Source: Shinella zoogloeoides
Lineage (GTDB): Bacteria > Pseudomonadota > Alphaproteobacteria > Rhizobiales > Rhizobiaceae
DNA length: 64,000 nucleotides
Assembly (NCBI RefSeq): GCF_030733845.1
Contig: NZ_CP132311.1
Location: 1,925,501-1,989,500 of the forward strand
Direction: 5' to 3'
A model generated the notes under the pieces. It searched no databases, was not told the DNA's origin, and saw only the letters and a list, made by a program, of their open reading frames with translations. How positions within the stretch are numbered: position 1 is the stretch's first letter; the number at the start of each line of letters is the position of its first letter. Position numbers and translations under genes: made by a program. Positions 17,500-26,317 of the stretch are shown here, piece by piece.

Positions 17500-18285
17500 T
17501 TGGCCGATATCGCCCTTCACATCCTGTTCTTCCTGTTCCTGGCCGCCTTTATCGCCGGCTTCATCGATTCCATTGCGGGCGGCGGCGGCATGATCACCAT
17601 TCCGGCGATGCTGATCGCCGGCATTCCGCCGCTGGAAACGCTCGGCACCAACAAGCTGCAATCGCTGTTCGGCTCGGGTTCGGCCACGCTCGCCTATGCC
17701 CGCGCCGGCCATGTGCGGCTCGCCGAGCAATTGCCGATGGCCGCGCTTTCGGCACTCGGCGGCGTCTTCGGTGCCCTGCTGGCGACCGTGGTGCCCGGCG
17801 ATGTGCTGAAAGCGATCCTGCCCTTCCTGCTGGTGGCGATCGCCATCTATTTCGGGCTGAAGCCGAATGTCGGCGACGTCGACAAACACCGCCGCATGAG
17901 CGTCTTCCTCTTCACCGTCACCATCGTGCCGGCCATCGGCTTCTATGACGGCGTGTTCGGCCCCGGCACCGGCTCGTTCTTCATGCTGGCCTTCATAACG
18001 CTCGCCGGCTTCGGTGTGCTGAAGGCGACAGCGCACACCAAGCTCCTGAACTTCGGCTCCAATGCCGGCTCGTTCATCGTCTTCCTCCTCTACGGCGTCG
18101 TGCTGTGGAAGGTCGGCCTTGTCATGGGCGCGGGCCAGTTCCTCGGCGCGCAGGCCGGATCGCGCGTTGCCATGAAGGTCGGCGCGAAGGTCATCAAGCC
18201 GCTCCTCGTCGTCACCTCGATCGCCCTTGCCATCCGCCTGATGGCCGATCCGAGCCATCCCTTGCGGGTCTGGCTCGGCTGGTAA
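17500..18285 (+). CDS. TSUP-family (TauE/SafE) membrane permease
   Basis: Integral membrane protein of about 261 residues with seven to eight hydrophobic segments. Typical TSUP features are AGFIDSIAGGGGMITIPAML near the N-terminus, LGTNKLQSLFGS and a second related half with GFYDGVFGPGTGSFF. The family exports or imports small anions such as sulfite, sulfoacetate or organosulfur compounds. It diverges from the serine hydrolase and converges on cobO with three bases between stops. The TTG at 17500 is chosen because the product then begins at the first membrane helix; an in-frame ATG at 17374 would add 42 residues that do not look conserved. A role in cobalt or cobalamin traffic is only a guess from position. 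Confidence 0.85.
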   Translation: MADIALHILFFLFLAAFIAGFIDSIAGGGGMITIPAMLIAGIPPLETLGTNKLQSLFGSGSATLAYARAGHVRLAEQLPMAALSALGGVFGALLATVVPGDVLKAILPFLLVAIAIYFGLKPNVGDVDKHRRMSVFLFTVTIVPAIGFYDGVFGPGTGSFFMLAFITLAGFGVLKATAHTKLLNFGSNAGSFIVFLLYGVVLWKVGLVMGAGQFLGAQAGSRVAMKVGAKVIKPLLVVTSIALAIRLMADPSHPLRVWLGW

Positions 18286-18288
18286 AAC

Positions 18289-18930
18289 TCAGTATTCCAC
18301 GCCTTGCTGGGCCTTGATGCCCGAGCGGAACGGGTGCTTCAGGAGCTCCATCTCCGTCGCGAGGTCGGCGATCTCGATCAGCTCTTCCTTGGCGTTGCGC
18401 CCCGTCAGCACGACATGGGTCATGTGCGGCTTTTCGGTCTTGAGGAAGTCGATCACCTCGTTGACGTCGATATAGTCGTAGCGCAGCGCGATGTTGATCT
18501 CGTCGAGCAGCACCATGGAGTTGCGCTCGTCGCGGATGAGTTCCTTCGCCTTTTCCCAGGCCTTCTCGGCCATCGCCACGTCGCGGGCGCGGTCCTGCGT
18601 TTCCCAGGTGAAGCCTTCGCCCAGGGTGTAGAACTGGCAGAGATCGGCAAAATGCGCCTCGATGAGGTCGCGCTCGCCCGTCACCATGGCGCCCTTGATG
18701 AACTGCACGACGGCACAGGGCTTCTTGTGCGCGATATGGCGGAAGATCATGCCGAAGCCGGCGGTCGACTTGCCCTTGCCCTTGCCGGTATGGACGATGA
18801 CAAGGCCCTTCTCGTCCGTCTTCGTCGCCATGATTTTCTCGCGCGCCTGCTTCTTCTTGGCCATCTTCTCCGAATGGCGGGCGAGCTCGGCTTCGCTCAT
18901 GCCGGCGGTTTCGTCGTGGTTGTCGCTCAT
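18289..18930 (-). CDS. cobO: Cob(I)yrinic acid a,c-diamide adenosyltransferase
   Basis: CobA/CobO-type adenosyltransferase of 213 residues that transfers the 5'-deoxyadenosyl group of ATP to the cobalt of the corrinoid. The P-loop reads HTGKGKGKSTAGFG and the Walker B region MVLLDEINIALRY. The frame is open further upstream, but the ATG at 18930 follows GGGAAG and starts with MSDNHDE as in rhizobial CobO. It lies 28 bases downstream of cobN and is the last gene of the riboswitch-led operon. Confidence 0.96.
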   Translation of the reverse strand: MSDNHDETAGMSEAELARHSEKMAKKKQAREKIMATKTDEKGLVIVHTGKGKGKSTAGFGMIFRHIAHKKPCAVVQFIKGAMVTGERDLIEAHFADLCQFYTLGEGFTWETQDRARDVAMAEKAWEKAKELIRDERNSMVLLDEINIALRYDYIDVNEVIDFLKTEKPHMTHVVLTGRNAKEELIEIADLATEMELLKHPFRSGIKAQQGVEY

Positions 18931-18958
18931 GTCTCTTCCCTTCGATGCTGATTGCCTG

Positions 18959-21900
18959 TCATGAGGCCCTGCGCCTGCCGAGCATGTCCAGCTCGAAACG
19001 TGCGGAATTGGAGCGGGGCGTCCAAAGGCCGCGGTCGATCGCCTCGCCGAAGCGCGCCGCCATTTCGGCGAGCGCCGCCGGGTTCTTCTCCATGAGGAAG
19101 GCGCGCACGCGCTCGTCCAGCACATAGGCCTGGTAGGCGGCTTCGAAATGATGGTCCTTCACCGCGCCGGTCGTGGCGGCGAAGGCGAACATGAAATCGA
19201 CCGTCGCGGCGATCTCGAAGGCGCCCTTGTAGCCATGGCGCATGACGCCGTCGATCCATTTCGGATTGACCACCCGGGCGCGCACGACGCGGCCGATCTC
19301 GTCCTCCAGCGTGCGCACGACCGGCTTTTCCGGCCGCGACAGGTCGTTGTGGTAGACGGTGGGCTGCCGGCCGGAAAGGTGTTCCGCCGCCGCCGCCATG
19401 CCGCCCTCGAACTGGTAATATTCGTCGCTGTCGAGCAGGTCGTGCTCGCGGCTGTCCTGGTTCTGGATGACCGCCTGAAGGCTCCTCATGCGCGCCTCCA
19501 GGCGCTCGCGCATCGGCACGGCGTCACTTGTCCCGTCATAAGCATGCGCGCCCCAGGCGAGCCAGGCCTCGGCGAGGTCGCCGCGCTCGCTCCACAGGCC
19601 CTCGTCCATCATGGTCTGGAGGCCGGCGCCGTAGCCGCCGGTTTTCGCACCGAAGACGCGGAAGCCCGCCTGCCTCGCCGCCTCCACATCGGATGCCCCC
19701 TTTGCCGCCAGAGCCGCCGCCTCCGCCCGCATGCGCGCGGCGATGGGGTTGTCGGCATCGTCCTCGTCCAGTGCCCCGACGGCGCGCACCGCGCGGTCGA
19801 AGAGGGCGATCTGCTCCGGGAAGGCATCGCGGAAGAAGCCGGAAATGCGCAGCGTCACATCGACACGGGGATGGCGAAGCACGGCCGGCGGAATGATCTC
19901 GAAGCCGGTAACGCGGCGCGAGGCCATGTCCCAGGTCGGCTTGACGCCGATCAGCGCCATGGCCTGCGCGATGTCGTCGCCGCCGGTGCGCATGTTGGAG
20001 GTGCCCCAGGCGGTGATGCCGAAGGAGGTCGGCCATTCGCCGTGATCCTGCGCATAGCGCATGACGATGAGCTCGGCGGATTTTTTCCCGAGTTCCCAGG
20101 CGGCCGGCGTCGGCACGGCGCGGCTGTCGACGGAGTAGAAATTGCGCCCCGTCGGCAGCACGTCCGGCCGACCGCGCGTCGGCGCGCCGGAGGGGCCGGG
20201 CTCGATGAAGCGCCCGTCGAGACCGCGTATCAGCGCGGCGATCTCTGCCGGACCGCAGGCGGCGATGGCGGGGCGGATCGTCGTGTCGATCGTATCGAGC
20301 ACGGCGCGGGTGGCGTGCCAGTCGTCCGGGCAGGCCAGCGTTCCATCCACCAGTCCGGCCGCCAGCAATTCGATGCGCTCCACCGTGTCGCCGTTGCTGC
20401 GCCAGGGGGCATCGGACTGGTTCGCGAGGATGTGCGGGCGCGGGCCGGACCATGGATCGGAGGCGACGCAGTCGAGGGGGTCAAAGGCGTGCCAGAGGTT
20501 ACCCCCCTCTGGCCTGCCGGCCATCTCCCCCTCAAGGGGGGAGATCGATGCGGATGCGGTTTCCCGCCCAAGCGCAGGTTCCGAGGGTATGGAAAGCTCC
20601 GGCGTCTTGCCAATCTCCCCCCCTGAGGGGGAGATGCCCGGCAGGGCAGAGGGGGGTGCTGCCGCGAACGCATCCGCCGCAATCGCCCGCTGCAGGCTCG
20701 CTTCGCCGCCCTCGCCAAGGCCGCGCGGCACGCGGGCGAGCGCGACGGTCAGGTCGGTGAGCAGCCGTCCCTCGGGCGAGACGCCGAAGACGTGCAGGCC
20801 GTCGCGAATCTGCATTTCCTTGAGGTCGCAGAGATAGGCGTCGAGCTTTTGCAGCGCCGCCTCCTCGCCATCGGTTTTCGCGATGCCGGCGTCGCTGTCG
20901 AGGCCGATGTCGCGCACGAGGTCGAGGATCTGCTTCGAAAGCAGCTTGATCCGGCGCGGGTCGCCGCCGGAGGCCTCGTAATATTCGTCGACCAGCGCTT
21001 CGAGGTCCTTCAGCGGCCCGTAGGTTTCCGCGCGCGTCAGCGGCGGCGTCAGGTGGTCGATGATGACGGCGGCGGAGCGGCGCTTGGCCTGCGTGCCCTC
21101 GCCCGGATCGTTGACGATGAACGGGTAGAGATGTGGCACCGGTCCGAGCACGGCTTCCGGATAACAGGCTTCAGACAGCGCCAGCGCCTTGCCGGGCAGC
21201 CATTCGAGATTGCCGTGCTTGCCCATGTGCACGATGGCATGCGCGCCGTAGCGCTGCCGCAGGAAGGCGTAGAAGGCGAGGTAGCCGTGCGGCGGCACGA
21301 GATCGGGCGAGTGATAGCTATCCTTCGGATCGATATTATAGCCGCGCGCCGGCTGGATGCCGACCAGCGTCTCGCCGAAGCGGGCGAGCGGCAGGGCGAA
21401 AACCTCGCCGGCAACGAAGGGATCGTCTTCCGGCGCCCCCCAGCGGGCAACCATCTCCTCCTGAATCGACATGGGAAGCGCGGCGAAGAAGGCCTTGTAT
21501 TCGCTCAGCGAAAGCGTCTCGCGGATTTCCCGTCCGTCGCTCGCCGCATTGGTCGGCCCGGCCATCAGGTGGGCGATCAGTTCGTCGCCGTCCGCCGGCA
21601 GGTCGGAGACCGCATAGCCTTCCGCCGCCATGGCGCGCAGCACTTCCATCGTGCCGGCCGGCGTATCGAGCCCGACGCCGTTGCCGAGCCGGCCGTCGCG
21701 GTTGGGATAGTTGGCCATGACGAGGGCGATGCGGCGCTCCCGCGGTGTCGCGCGCCGCAGCCGCGCCCAGCCGGCGGCGAGCTTCGCGACGAAGCGGATG
21801 CGATCCTCGACCGGATCGAGGCTGACGATGTTGGTCTCGACGCGCTCGTCGTAGCGCGCGGCGGCCTTGAAGGAGACGGCGCGGGAGAGCACGCGGCCAT

Positions 21901-23035
21901 CGACCTCGGGGAGCGAAACGTTCATGCCTAGGTCGCGCGCCGTCAACCCCTGTCCGGACGCCTCCCAGGCCTCACGCGACGAGCCGGAGAAGATGACCTG
22001 CAGCACCGGCGAACCGGTCTCGTCGAGCACCGTCGGCTTGCGGCCGGCGCCGGGGGCGGACACGGCGAAGCTCGTGGCGTTCAGCACGATTTCCGGGCGG
22101 ATGTCCGCGAAGGCGGTACGGACCGTCTCGATGGAAAAGGGATCCTTGAGGCTGGACACGAAGAGCGGCAAGGCTCGAATGCCCTCGGCGGCAAGCGCCT
22201 CGATCAGCATTTCGACAGGACGTGTTTCGCCGCTCTGGACATAAGCGCGGTAGAAGCAGATGGCGGCCGTGGGGATACCCCCCTCTGCCCTGCCGGGCAT
22301 CTCCCCCTCAAGGGGGGAGATCGCTGAGGATATGGTTTCCTTCCCATCTTCGGCGAATACAGACGGTTCGAAGCTGGAAGACGATGGAGACTTGCCAATC
22401 TCCCCCCCTGAGGGGGAGATGTCCGGCAGGACAGAGGAGGGTGTCCCGGCACGCGCCAGCCTCTTCCATTCGCCGGCGTCCACGACACCGTGCCCCGGCC
22501 ACCAGATGCCGGCCTTGTCGAGCGGCGTCGCGGGCTCCGGCTTGTCGCTCGCGAAGACCACGGCATCCACATAGGCGAGGAAGCGGTCCGCATTGTCCGC
22601 CCCGCCCTCGTTCAGATAGGCCCAGAGGCGCTGGCGATCCTCGTCGCCGATGCGGTTGAAGGGGATCAGTCCCTCGTCCGGCCGGTCATCGCCGGGCAGC
22701 GCGACGAGCTTGATGCCGTGGGCGACGGCCGTCGCCAGCAGCGCCTCCAGCACGTAGCGGAAATAGCTGGCGCCGCCGAGGGCGCGGATGACGATGAGTT
22801 TGGCGTGACGGGCCGTGCGCTCGATATAGGTATCGACCGACATCGGATGAGACAGCGTCGCGAGGCTGGCGAGGCGCAGGCGCGTCCCTCCGCCGCGCGC
22901 GCGATGGGCGGCGGCGATGGCGGCAAGCTCCGTGTCGGCAGCGGACAGGAAGAGGATGTCACCCGGCGTCTGGCCGAGATCGATCGCCTCCTTGCCGTCG
23001 GCGATCGTACCTTTCTGGGCTAGCAGGAGGTGCAT
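18959..23035 (-). CDS. cobN: Cobaltochelatase large subunit with two in-frame palindromic insertions
   Basis: Large subunit of the ATP-dependent cobalt chelatase CobN-S-T, which inserts Co(II) into hydrogenobyrinic acid a,c-diamide. The product is about 1358 residues; it starts MHLLLAQKGTIADG at an ATG after GGGGAGG. Magnesium-chelatase-H-like features include MGKHGNLEWLPGKALALS and GITAWGTSNMRTGGDD. Residues about 199-253 and 793-845 are encoded by two copies of a palindromic repeat. Both give peptides of the form ISPSGGEIGK...ISPLEGEM-GR-EGG, and the frame stays open through both. Without them the length would be near 1250. cobW lies upstream and cobO downstream on the same strand. Whether the insertions are tolerated as loops is inferred from the preserved frame. 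Confidence 0.95.
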   Translation of the reverse strand: MHLLLAQKGTIADGKEAIDLGQTPGDILFLSAADTELAAIAAAHRARGGGTRLRLASLATLSHPMSVDTYIERTARHAKLIVIRALGGASYFRYVLEALLATAVAHGIKLVALPGDDRPDEGLIPFNRIGDEDRQRLWAYLNEGGADNADRFLAYVDAVVFASDKPEPATPLDKAGIWWPGHGVVDAGEWKRLARAGTPSSVLPDISPSGGEIGKSPSSSSFEPSVFAEDGKETISSAISPLEGEMPGRAEGGIPTAAICFYRAYVQSGETRPVEMLIEALAAEGIRALPLFVSSLKDPFSIETVRTAFADIRPEIVLNATSFAVSAPGAGRKPTVLDETGSPVLQVIFSGSSREAWEASGQGLTARDLGMNVSLPEVDGRVLSRAVSFKAAARYDERVETNIVSLDPVEDRIRFVAKLAAGWARLRRATPRERRIALVMANYPNRDGRLGNGVGLDTPAGTMEVLRAMAAEGYAVSDLPADGDELIAHLMAGPTNAASDGREIRETLSLSEYKAFFAALPMSIQEEMVARWGAPEDDPFVAGEVFALPLARFGETLVGIQPARGYNIDPKDSYHSPDLVPPHGYLAFYAFLRQRYGAHAIVHMGKHGNLEWLPGKALALSEACYPEAVLGPVPHLYPFIVNDPGEGTQAKRRSAAVIIDHLTPPLTRAETYGPLKDLEALVDEYYEASGGDPRRIKLLSKQILDLVRDIGLDSDAGIAKTDGEEAALQKLDAYLCDLKEMQIRDGLHVFGVSPEGRLLTDLTVALARVPRGLGEGGEASLQRAIAADAFAAAPPSALPGISPSGGEIGKTPELSIPSEPALGRETASASISPLEGEMAGRPEGGNLWHAFDPLDCVASDPWSGPRPHILANQSDAPWRSNGDTVERIELLAAGLVDGTLACPDDWHATRAVLDTIDTTIRPAIAACGPAEIAALIRGLDGRFIEPGPSGAPTRGRPDVLPTGRNFYSVDSRAVPTPAAWELGKKSAELIVMRYAQDHGEWPTSFGITAWGTSNMRTGGDDIAQAMALIGVKPTWDMASRRVTGFEIIPPAVLRHPRVDVTLRISGFFRDAFPEQIALFDRAVRAVGALDEDDADNPIAARMRAEAAALAAKGASDVEAARQAGFRVFGAKTGGYGAGLQTMMDEGLWSERGDLAEAWLAWGAHAYDGTSDAVPMRERLEARMRSLQAVIQNQDSREHDLLDSDEYYQFEGGMAAAAEHLSGRQPTVYHNDLSRPEKPVVRTLEDEIGRVVRARVVNPKWIDGVMRHGYKGAFEIAATVDFMFAFAATTGAVKDHHFEAAYQAYVLDERVRAFLMEKNPAALAEMAARFGEAIDRGLWTPRSNSARFELDMLGRRRAS
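20501..20657. repeat. Palindromic element A, inside cobN
   Basis: About 157 bases. The ends are inverted copies of ACCCCCCTCTGGCCTGCCGG and its complement. Each arm also contains a small hairpin (ATCTCCCCCTCAAGGGGGGAGAT type, shown here only by its ends). A diverged middle of about 70 bases separates the arms. It is translated in frame as part of cobN. Confidence 0.92.
22277..22441. repeat. Palindromic element B, inside cobN
   Basis: About 165 bases of the same family as the copy at 20.5 kb. The outer arms CCCCCCTCTGCCCTGCCGGG and the inverted CCGGCAGGACAGAGGAGGG are slightly less perfect. The middle segment is different in sequence but keeps GGTTTCC and CTTGCCA near its edges. It lies in the same orientation and reading frame within cobN as element A. 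Confidence 0.92.
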
Positions 23036-23094
23036 GGGGCGCCTCCCCACTGCGGGCGACAACACGCCATCGTGATGCTCGGCAAGGCCGGCAT

Positions 23095-23249
23095 ACCCCC
23101 CTCTGGCCTGCCGGCCATCTCCCCCTCAAGGGGGGAGATTGGATGGAGCATCGTTTCGCCCCGCCTTGACGCTACCTTTTGAATGAAGCTTTTGCCTCTT
23201 GCCGATCTCCCCCCTTGAGGGGGAGATGGCCGGCAGGCCAGAGGGGGGT
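23095..23249. repeat. Palindromic element C, between cobW and cobN
   Basis: About 155 bases of the same family, here intergenic within the operon. Both arms are near perfect (CCCCCCTCTGGCCTGCCGGC and its inverted copy). It sits between the cobW stop and the cobN ribosome site. As RNA it would form a strong hairpin that could affect stability or readthrough into cobN. Confidence 0.92.
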
Positions 23250-23272
23250 GCCACGATACATTCATGCCGAAA

Positions 23273-24322
23273 TCACACCGCCGCGGCGATGGCGGCGCGG
23301 ACGGCGGCTTCGTCCATGTCGTGCAGGCCGATGACGACGAGGCGGGTGCCGCGCGCTTCGCCCGGCGCCCAGGCGCGCTCGAAATAGTTGTCGATGCGGC
23401 TGCCGACGGCCTGGATGAGCAGGCGCAGCGGCTTGCCGGGCACGTCGGCAAAGCCCTTGAGGCGCAGCACGTCATGCTCGGCGATCACGCCCTTGAGTCG
23501 CTCGATGAAGGCGGCCGGATCGGCGATGGCGCCGAGCTCGACGACGAAGCTGTCGAATTCGTCGTGGTCGTGTTCCTCGCCGTTCTCGTGCTCCAGTTCG
23601 TGGTGCGACTTGCGGTTGGCGATATCGTCTTCCGAGCCGACGCCAAGACCGAGCAGAACGGCGGCGGCGACTTCACCGTTCCGCGCCTCGATCATCGACG
23701 GCTTGCGGGCGGTGCGGGAGGCGACTTCGGCACGCACGGCCTGAAGGCCGGCCGCGTCGATGAGATCCGTCTTGTTGAGCACGATGAGGTCGGCGGCGGT
23801 GAGCTGGTCCTCGAAAAGCTCTTCCAGCGGGCTTTCGTGATCGAGGTTCTCGTCTTCGACGCGCAGCGCATCGACCTTGTCGTGGTCGTCGGCAAAGCGG
23901 CCGGCGGCGACGGCGGCACTGTCGACCACAGTGATGACACCGTCGACCGTCACCTGGGTCTTGATCTCCGGCCAGTTGAAGGCGGCGACGAGCGGCTGCG
24001 GCAGGGCAAGGCCGGAGGTCTCGATGACGATATGGTCCGGACGGTTCTCGCGTTCCAGCAGCTTCGCCATGGTCGGGATGAAGTCGTCGGCGACGGTGCA
24101 GCAGATGCAGCCGTTGGTGAGCTCGATGATATCGTCCTCAGTGCAGGCTTCCGCGCCGCAGCCCTTCAGCACGTCGCCGTCGACGCCGAGATCGCCGAAC
24201 TCGTTGATGATGAGCGCGATGCGCTTTCCACCGGCATTCTGCAGGAGGTTGCGGATCATCGTCGTCTTGCCCGCGCCGAGGAAGCCGGTGATGACGGTGG
24301 CGGGGATCTTCTGTTGCAGCAT
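23273..24322 (-). CDS. cobW: CobW, GTP-dependent cobalt metallochaperone
   Basis: G3E-family GTPase of 349 residues that delivers metal, in this case cobalt for the CobN-S-T chelatase. Visible are the P-loop GFLGAGKTTMIRN, the metal-binding CxCC motif in TNGCICCTVADD, and a His/Glu/Asp-rich linker with HHELEHENGEEHDHDEF near residue 245. The C-terminal CobW_C domain follows. It lies four bases after cobP and is separated from cobN by a palindromic element. Membership of the cobalamin riboswitch operon supports a cobalt role over a zinc one. Confidence 0.95.
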   Translation of the reverse strand: MLQQKIPATVITGFLGAGKTTMIRNLLQNAGGKRIALIINEFGDLGVDGDVLKGCGAEACTEDDIIELTNGCICCTVADDFIPTMAKLLERENRPDHIVIETSGLALPQPLVAAFNWPEIKTQVTVDGVITVVDSAAVAAGRFADDHDKVDALRVEDENLDHESPLEELFEDQLTAADLIVLNKTDLIDAAGLQAVRAEVASRTARKPSMIEARNGEVAAAVLLGLGVGSEDDIANRKSHHELEHENGEEHDHDEFDSFVVELGAIADPAAFIERLKGVIAEHDVLRLKGFADVPGKPLRLLIQAVGSRIDNYFERAWAPGEARGTRLVVIGLHDMDEAAVRAAIAAAV

Positions 24323-24326
24323 TGGC

Positions 24327-24851
24327 TCAACCCTTCATTTTCAGCGGCAGTCCGGCCGCGACGAAATAGACTTCTGGCACGAGGGCGGCCACCTGCTGGT
24401 GGAGCCGCCCGGCATGGTCGCGGAATTCGCGTGCCATGCGGTTTTCCGGCACGATGCCGAGGCCGACCTCGTTCGACACGAAGACCAGCCGGCCGGGCGC
24501 GGTTCTTATGGCCTCGAGGAGACCGGCGAATTCGGCAGCGATGTCCCGCTCCTCCAGCATCAGGTTGGTGAGCCAGAGCGTCAGGCAATCGATGAGGACC
24601 GCACGGTCCTTGCGCGTCACATCGGCAATGCGCGCGGCGAGCGCAAGCGGCTCCTCGTGCGTTTCCCAGCCTTTTCCGCGGTCTTCCCGATGCTTTGCGA
24701 TGCGCGCGCGCATCTCGTCATCCCACGCGCGGCCGGTGGCGATATAATGACGCGAGAGGCCGGTCTCGGCGACCAGCCTCTCGGCAAAAGCGGATTTTCC
24801 GGAACGCGCACCGCCCAGAACCAGGACGGCTCCGGGCGATGTCACTGTCAT
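24327..24851 (-). CDS. cobP: Bifunctional adenosylcobinamide kinase/guanylyltransferase
   Basis: CobP (CobU-type) enzyme of 174 residues that phosphorylates adenosylcobinamide and then transfers GMP to form GDP-cobinamide. The P-loop [14 protein letters not shown] is at the N-terminus. [18 protein letters not shown] (with the guanylyl-acceptor region following), [13 protein letters not shown] and [10 protein letters not shown] complete the family pattern. The frame starts earlier, but the ATG at 24851 lies just past the cbtA stop and gives the usual start [14 protein letters not shown]. Confidence 0.93.
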   Translation of the reverse strand: MTVTSPGAVLVLGGARSGKSAFAERLVAETGLSRHYIATGRAWDDEMRARIAKHREDRGKGWETHEEPLALAARIADVTRKDRAVLIDCLTLWLTNLMLEERDIAAEFAGLLEAIRTAPGRLVFVSNEVGLGIVPENRMAREFRDHAGRLHQQVAALVPEVYFVAAGLPLKMKG

Positions 24852-24852
24852 A

Positions 24853-25638
24853 TCAGGCCGCCTTGGCGATCTTCTCGTTGGCAAAACCCAGCGAAAGGCC
24901 GAGCACGATCCAGAAGAACAGCGTCGTTGCTAGCGCGGCGACGGCGAATTCCGCACCGAGAACGGCCGGAACGTTGCTGGAAATGTCGCCCGGCTGCGGC
25001 GCGCCGTAGACCTGCGGCGCCGCAATCAGCACGAGGCCGGCGATCTTGGCGACGATGTTCTGCTTGAGGAACAGCAGGTAGAGACCCGCCGCCGAGAGAA
25101 TGACGGTCGCGATCCACCAGACCTGGCGGTCGCCGAGATCGGCTGCCGGGAAACCCGGAAGTTCCGGCGGCAGGCCGATGGCCGGCAGCATGTGCACGGC
25201 AAGCCAGCCGGCAGCGCCCCAGAGCGCACCGTTCGCGACCGTGATCGGATGGCCGGAGACGAGGCTGAAGCCTGCGAGCAGCAGCGCAAAGCCGGTACCC
25301 GTCACGAGGTTTGCCAGCAGCGTGCCGGAGAACCGGCTCATGCCGAACATGATGCCGCCCTCCTCGTGCTCCTCGCCCTCATGGGCATAGGCGACGGAAA
25401 CGGGCGACAGGTAGGAGGCGACATCGAGAATGGCCGCGCCGAGCGAGGAATGCTCCTGTGTCTGGGCGGCGCCCTCGGTCGTCGGCGTGGTGCCGTCGGC
25501 GGCCGGCGCGGCTTCCTCGCCCTCGAACTCTTCGGCGTGCAGGATGAGCGGCACGACTCGCGCCTCCTGGGCGGCCGTCATGAGGACGCCGGAGAACAGC
25601 CCGGCCACCAGGGCGGCCAGGAGATAACGAACGATCAT
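24853..25638 (-). CDS. cbtA: Cobalt transporter subunit CbtA
   Basis: Predicted inner-membrane cobalt uptake protein of 261 residues with five or six membrane helices. The CbtA pattern is seen as [18 protein letters not shown] at the start, a His/Glu-rich loop with [11 protein letters not shown] near residue 90, and the helix with [14 protein letters not shown]. It follows cbtB by 11 bases. CbtAB pairs are found under cobalamin riboswitches as cobalt importers; activity here is inferred from family and context. Confidence 0.9.
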   Translation of the reverse strand: MIVRYLLAALVAGLFSGVLMTAAQEARVVPLILHAEEFEGEEAAPAADGTTPTTEGAAQTQEHSSLGAAILDVASYLSPVSVAYAHEGEEHEEGGIMFGMSRFSGTLLANLVTGTGFALLLAGFSLVSGHPITVANGALWGAAGWLAVHMLPAIGLPPELPGFPAADLGDRQVWWIATVILSAAGLYLLFLKQNIVAKIAGLVLIAAPQVYGAPQPGDISSNVPAVLGAEFAVAALATTLFFWIVLGLSLGFANEKIAKAA

Positions 25639-25649
25639 GTCAAAGCTCC

Positions 25650-25826
25650 TTAGTGGCAGGGAAAGCCGTAGGAGTGACGGGTATCGTGCGCCGTATCGTG
25701 CAGCACGGCCGAATTCGCAAGGCCGGCGCCGAACACGAGGAAGGCGCCGAGCAGCAGCGCGAAAACGCCGGCAACGAGGCGGTCGTTTGCGGAAAGGGTA
25801 ACAGAAGACGTGGTAGAAACAGCCAT
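25650..25826 (-). CDS. cbtB: Cobalt transporter subunit CbtB
   Basis: A 58-residue single-helix membrane protein with hydrophobic residues about 18-42 (AGVFALLLGAFLVFGAGL). Its C-terminal His-rich tail (HDTAHDTRHSYGFPCH) is the cobalt-binding hallmark of CbtB. The longer frame is rejected: the ATG at 25826 is preceded by GGAGG six bases away. It is the first gene after the cobalamin riboswitch, followed by cbtA. Confidence 0.92.
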   Translation of the reverse strand: MAVSTTSSVTLSANDRLVAGVFALLLGAFLVFGAGLANSAVLHDTAHDTRHSYGFPCH

Positions 25827-25890
25827 GACAACCTCCGTGCAGGCGTTGGGGAAGCCCCTCCCCAGGTCGGGCGATATGCCCTCATTGTCT

Positions 25891-26220
25891 GGCAGGTCTC
25901 CTGGCTCGCGGCGTCCGGCGTTGTTCAACGCCTGCGGGTCACCCTCGCCTTCCCGGGCCCTAGCATCGCGAAAGACGGACGATTCGTAGAAAAAGAGGCG
26001 TCCAGCCTTGGCTTATCGCGATGCCACCCAGTGGCTTTTCCGGCCGGTCTTCGAGGCGCGGTCGCGGGCACCATTGCCTCGCTTGCACGCATGTCCTTCC
26101 GCCGGATAGGCGTCCCTCGCCACTCTACAGTCGCGGGGTCGGCCGTGATTGCAGCGCCCTGGTTGGGTCCGCCGCGTCACATTCCCATTTACTCCCCGAT
26201 CCGTTTCCGGATCCGGGAAC
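25891..26220 (-). promoter_or_regulatory. Cobalamin riboswitch in front of cbtB
   Basis: Read on the minus strand, the 3' end carries the B12 box AGCCAGGAGACCTGCC (25906-25891). Upstream come GGGAAGGCGAGGG, GCCACTGG and the core ACCCCGCGACTGTAGAG, in the order expected of an AdoCbl riboswitch. The arm between GCCACTGG and GGGAAGGC is unusually long and contains its own stem (GCATCGCGA pairing with TCGCGATGC). High adenosylcobalamin should shut off cbtB-cbtA-cobP-cobW-cobN-cobO. The 5' boundary is approximate. Confidence 0.93.
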
Positions 26221-26237
26221 CATCCAATATCCCGATG

Positions 26238-26264
26238 ATTATGCTTCCGGCCCTGACAAGTCAA
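26238..26264 (-). promoter_or_regulatory. Predicted promoter of the riboswitch-led cob operon
   Basis: Minus-strand TTGACT (26264-26259) and CATAAT (26243-26238) are spaced 15 bases apart, or 17 if TAATCA is taken as the -10. Transcription would begin near 26230, just before the riboswitch 5' end. Confidence 0.5.
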
Positions 26265-26317
26265 TTGACCGGCAGCGGCATCACCTGTGCTGAAACCGCC
26301 GTCCGGCCGTCGCAATT

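Noticed and set aside
18931..19125. N-terminal extension of CobO
   Set aside because: The extra residues are a shadow of the cobN 3' end; the ATG at 18930 has a good ribosome site and the known N-terminus.
20142..20837. Plus-strand frame containing the palindromic element
   Set aside because: The element is open in several frames; the cobN frame is the one with family similarity on both sides.
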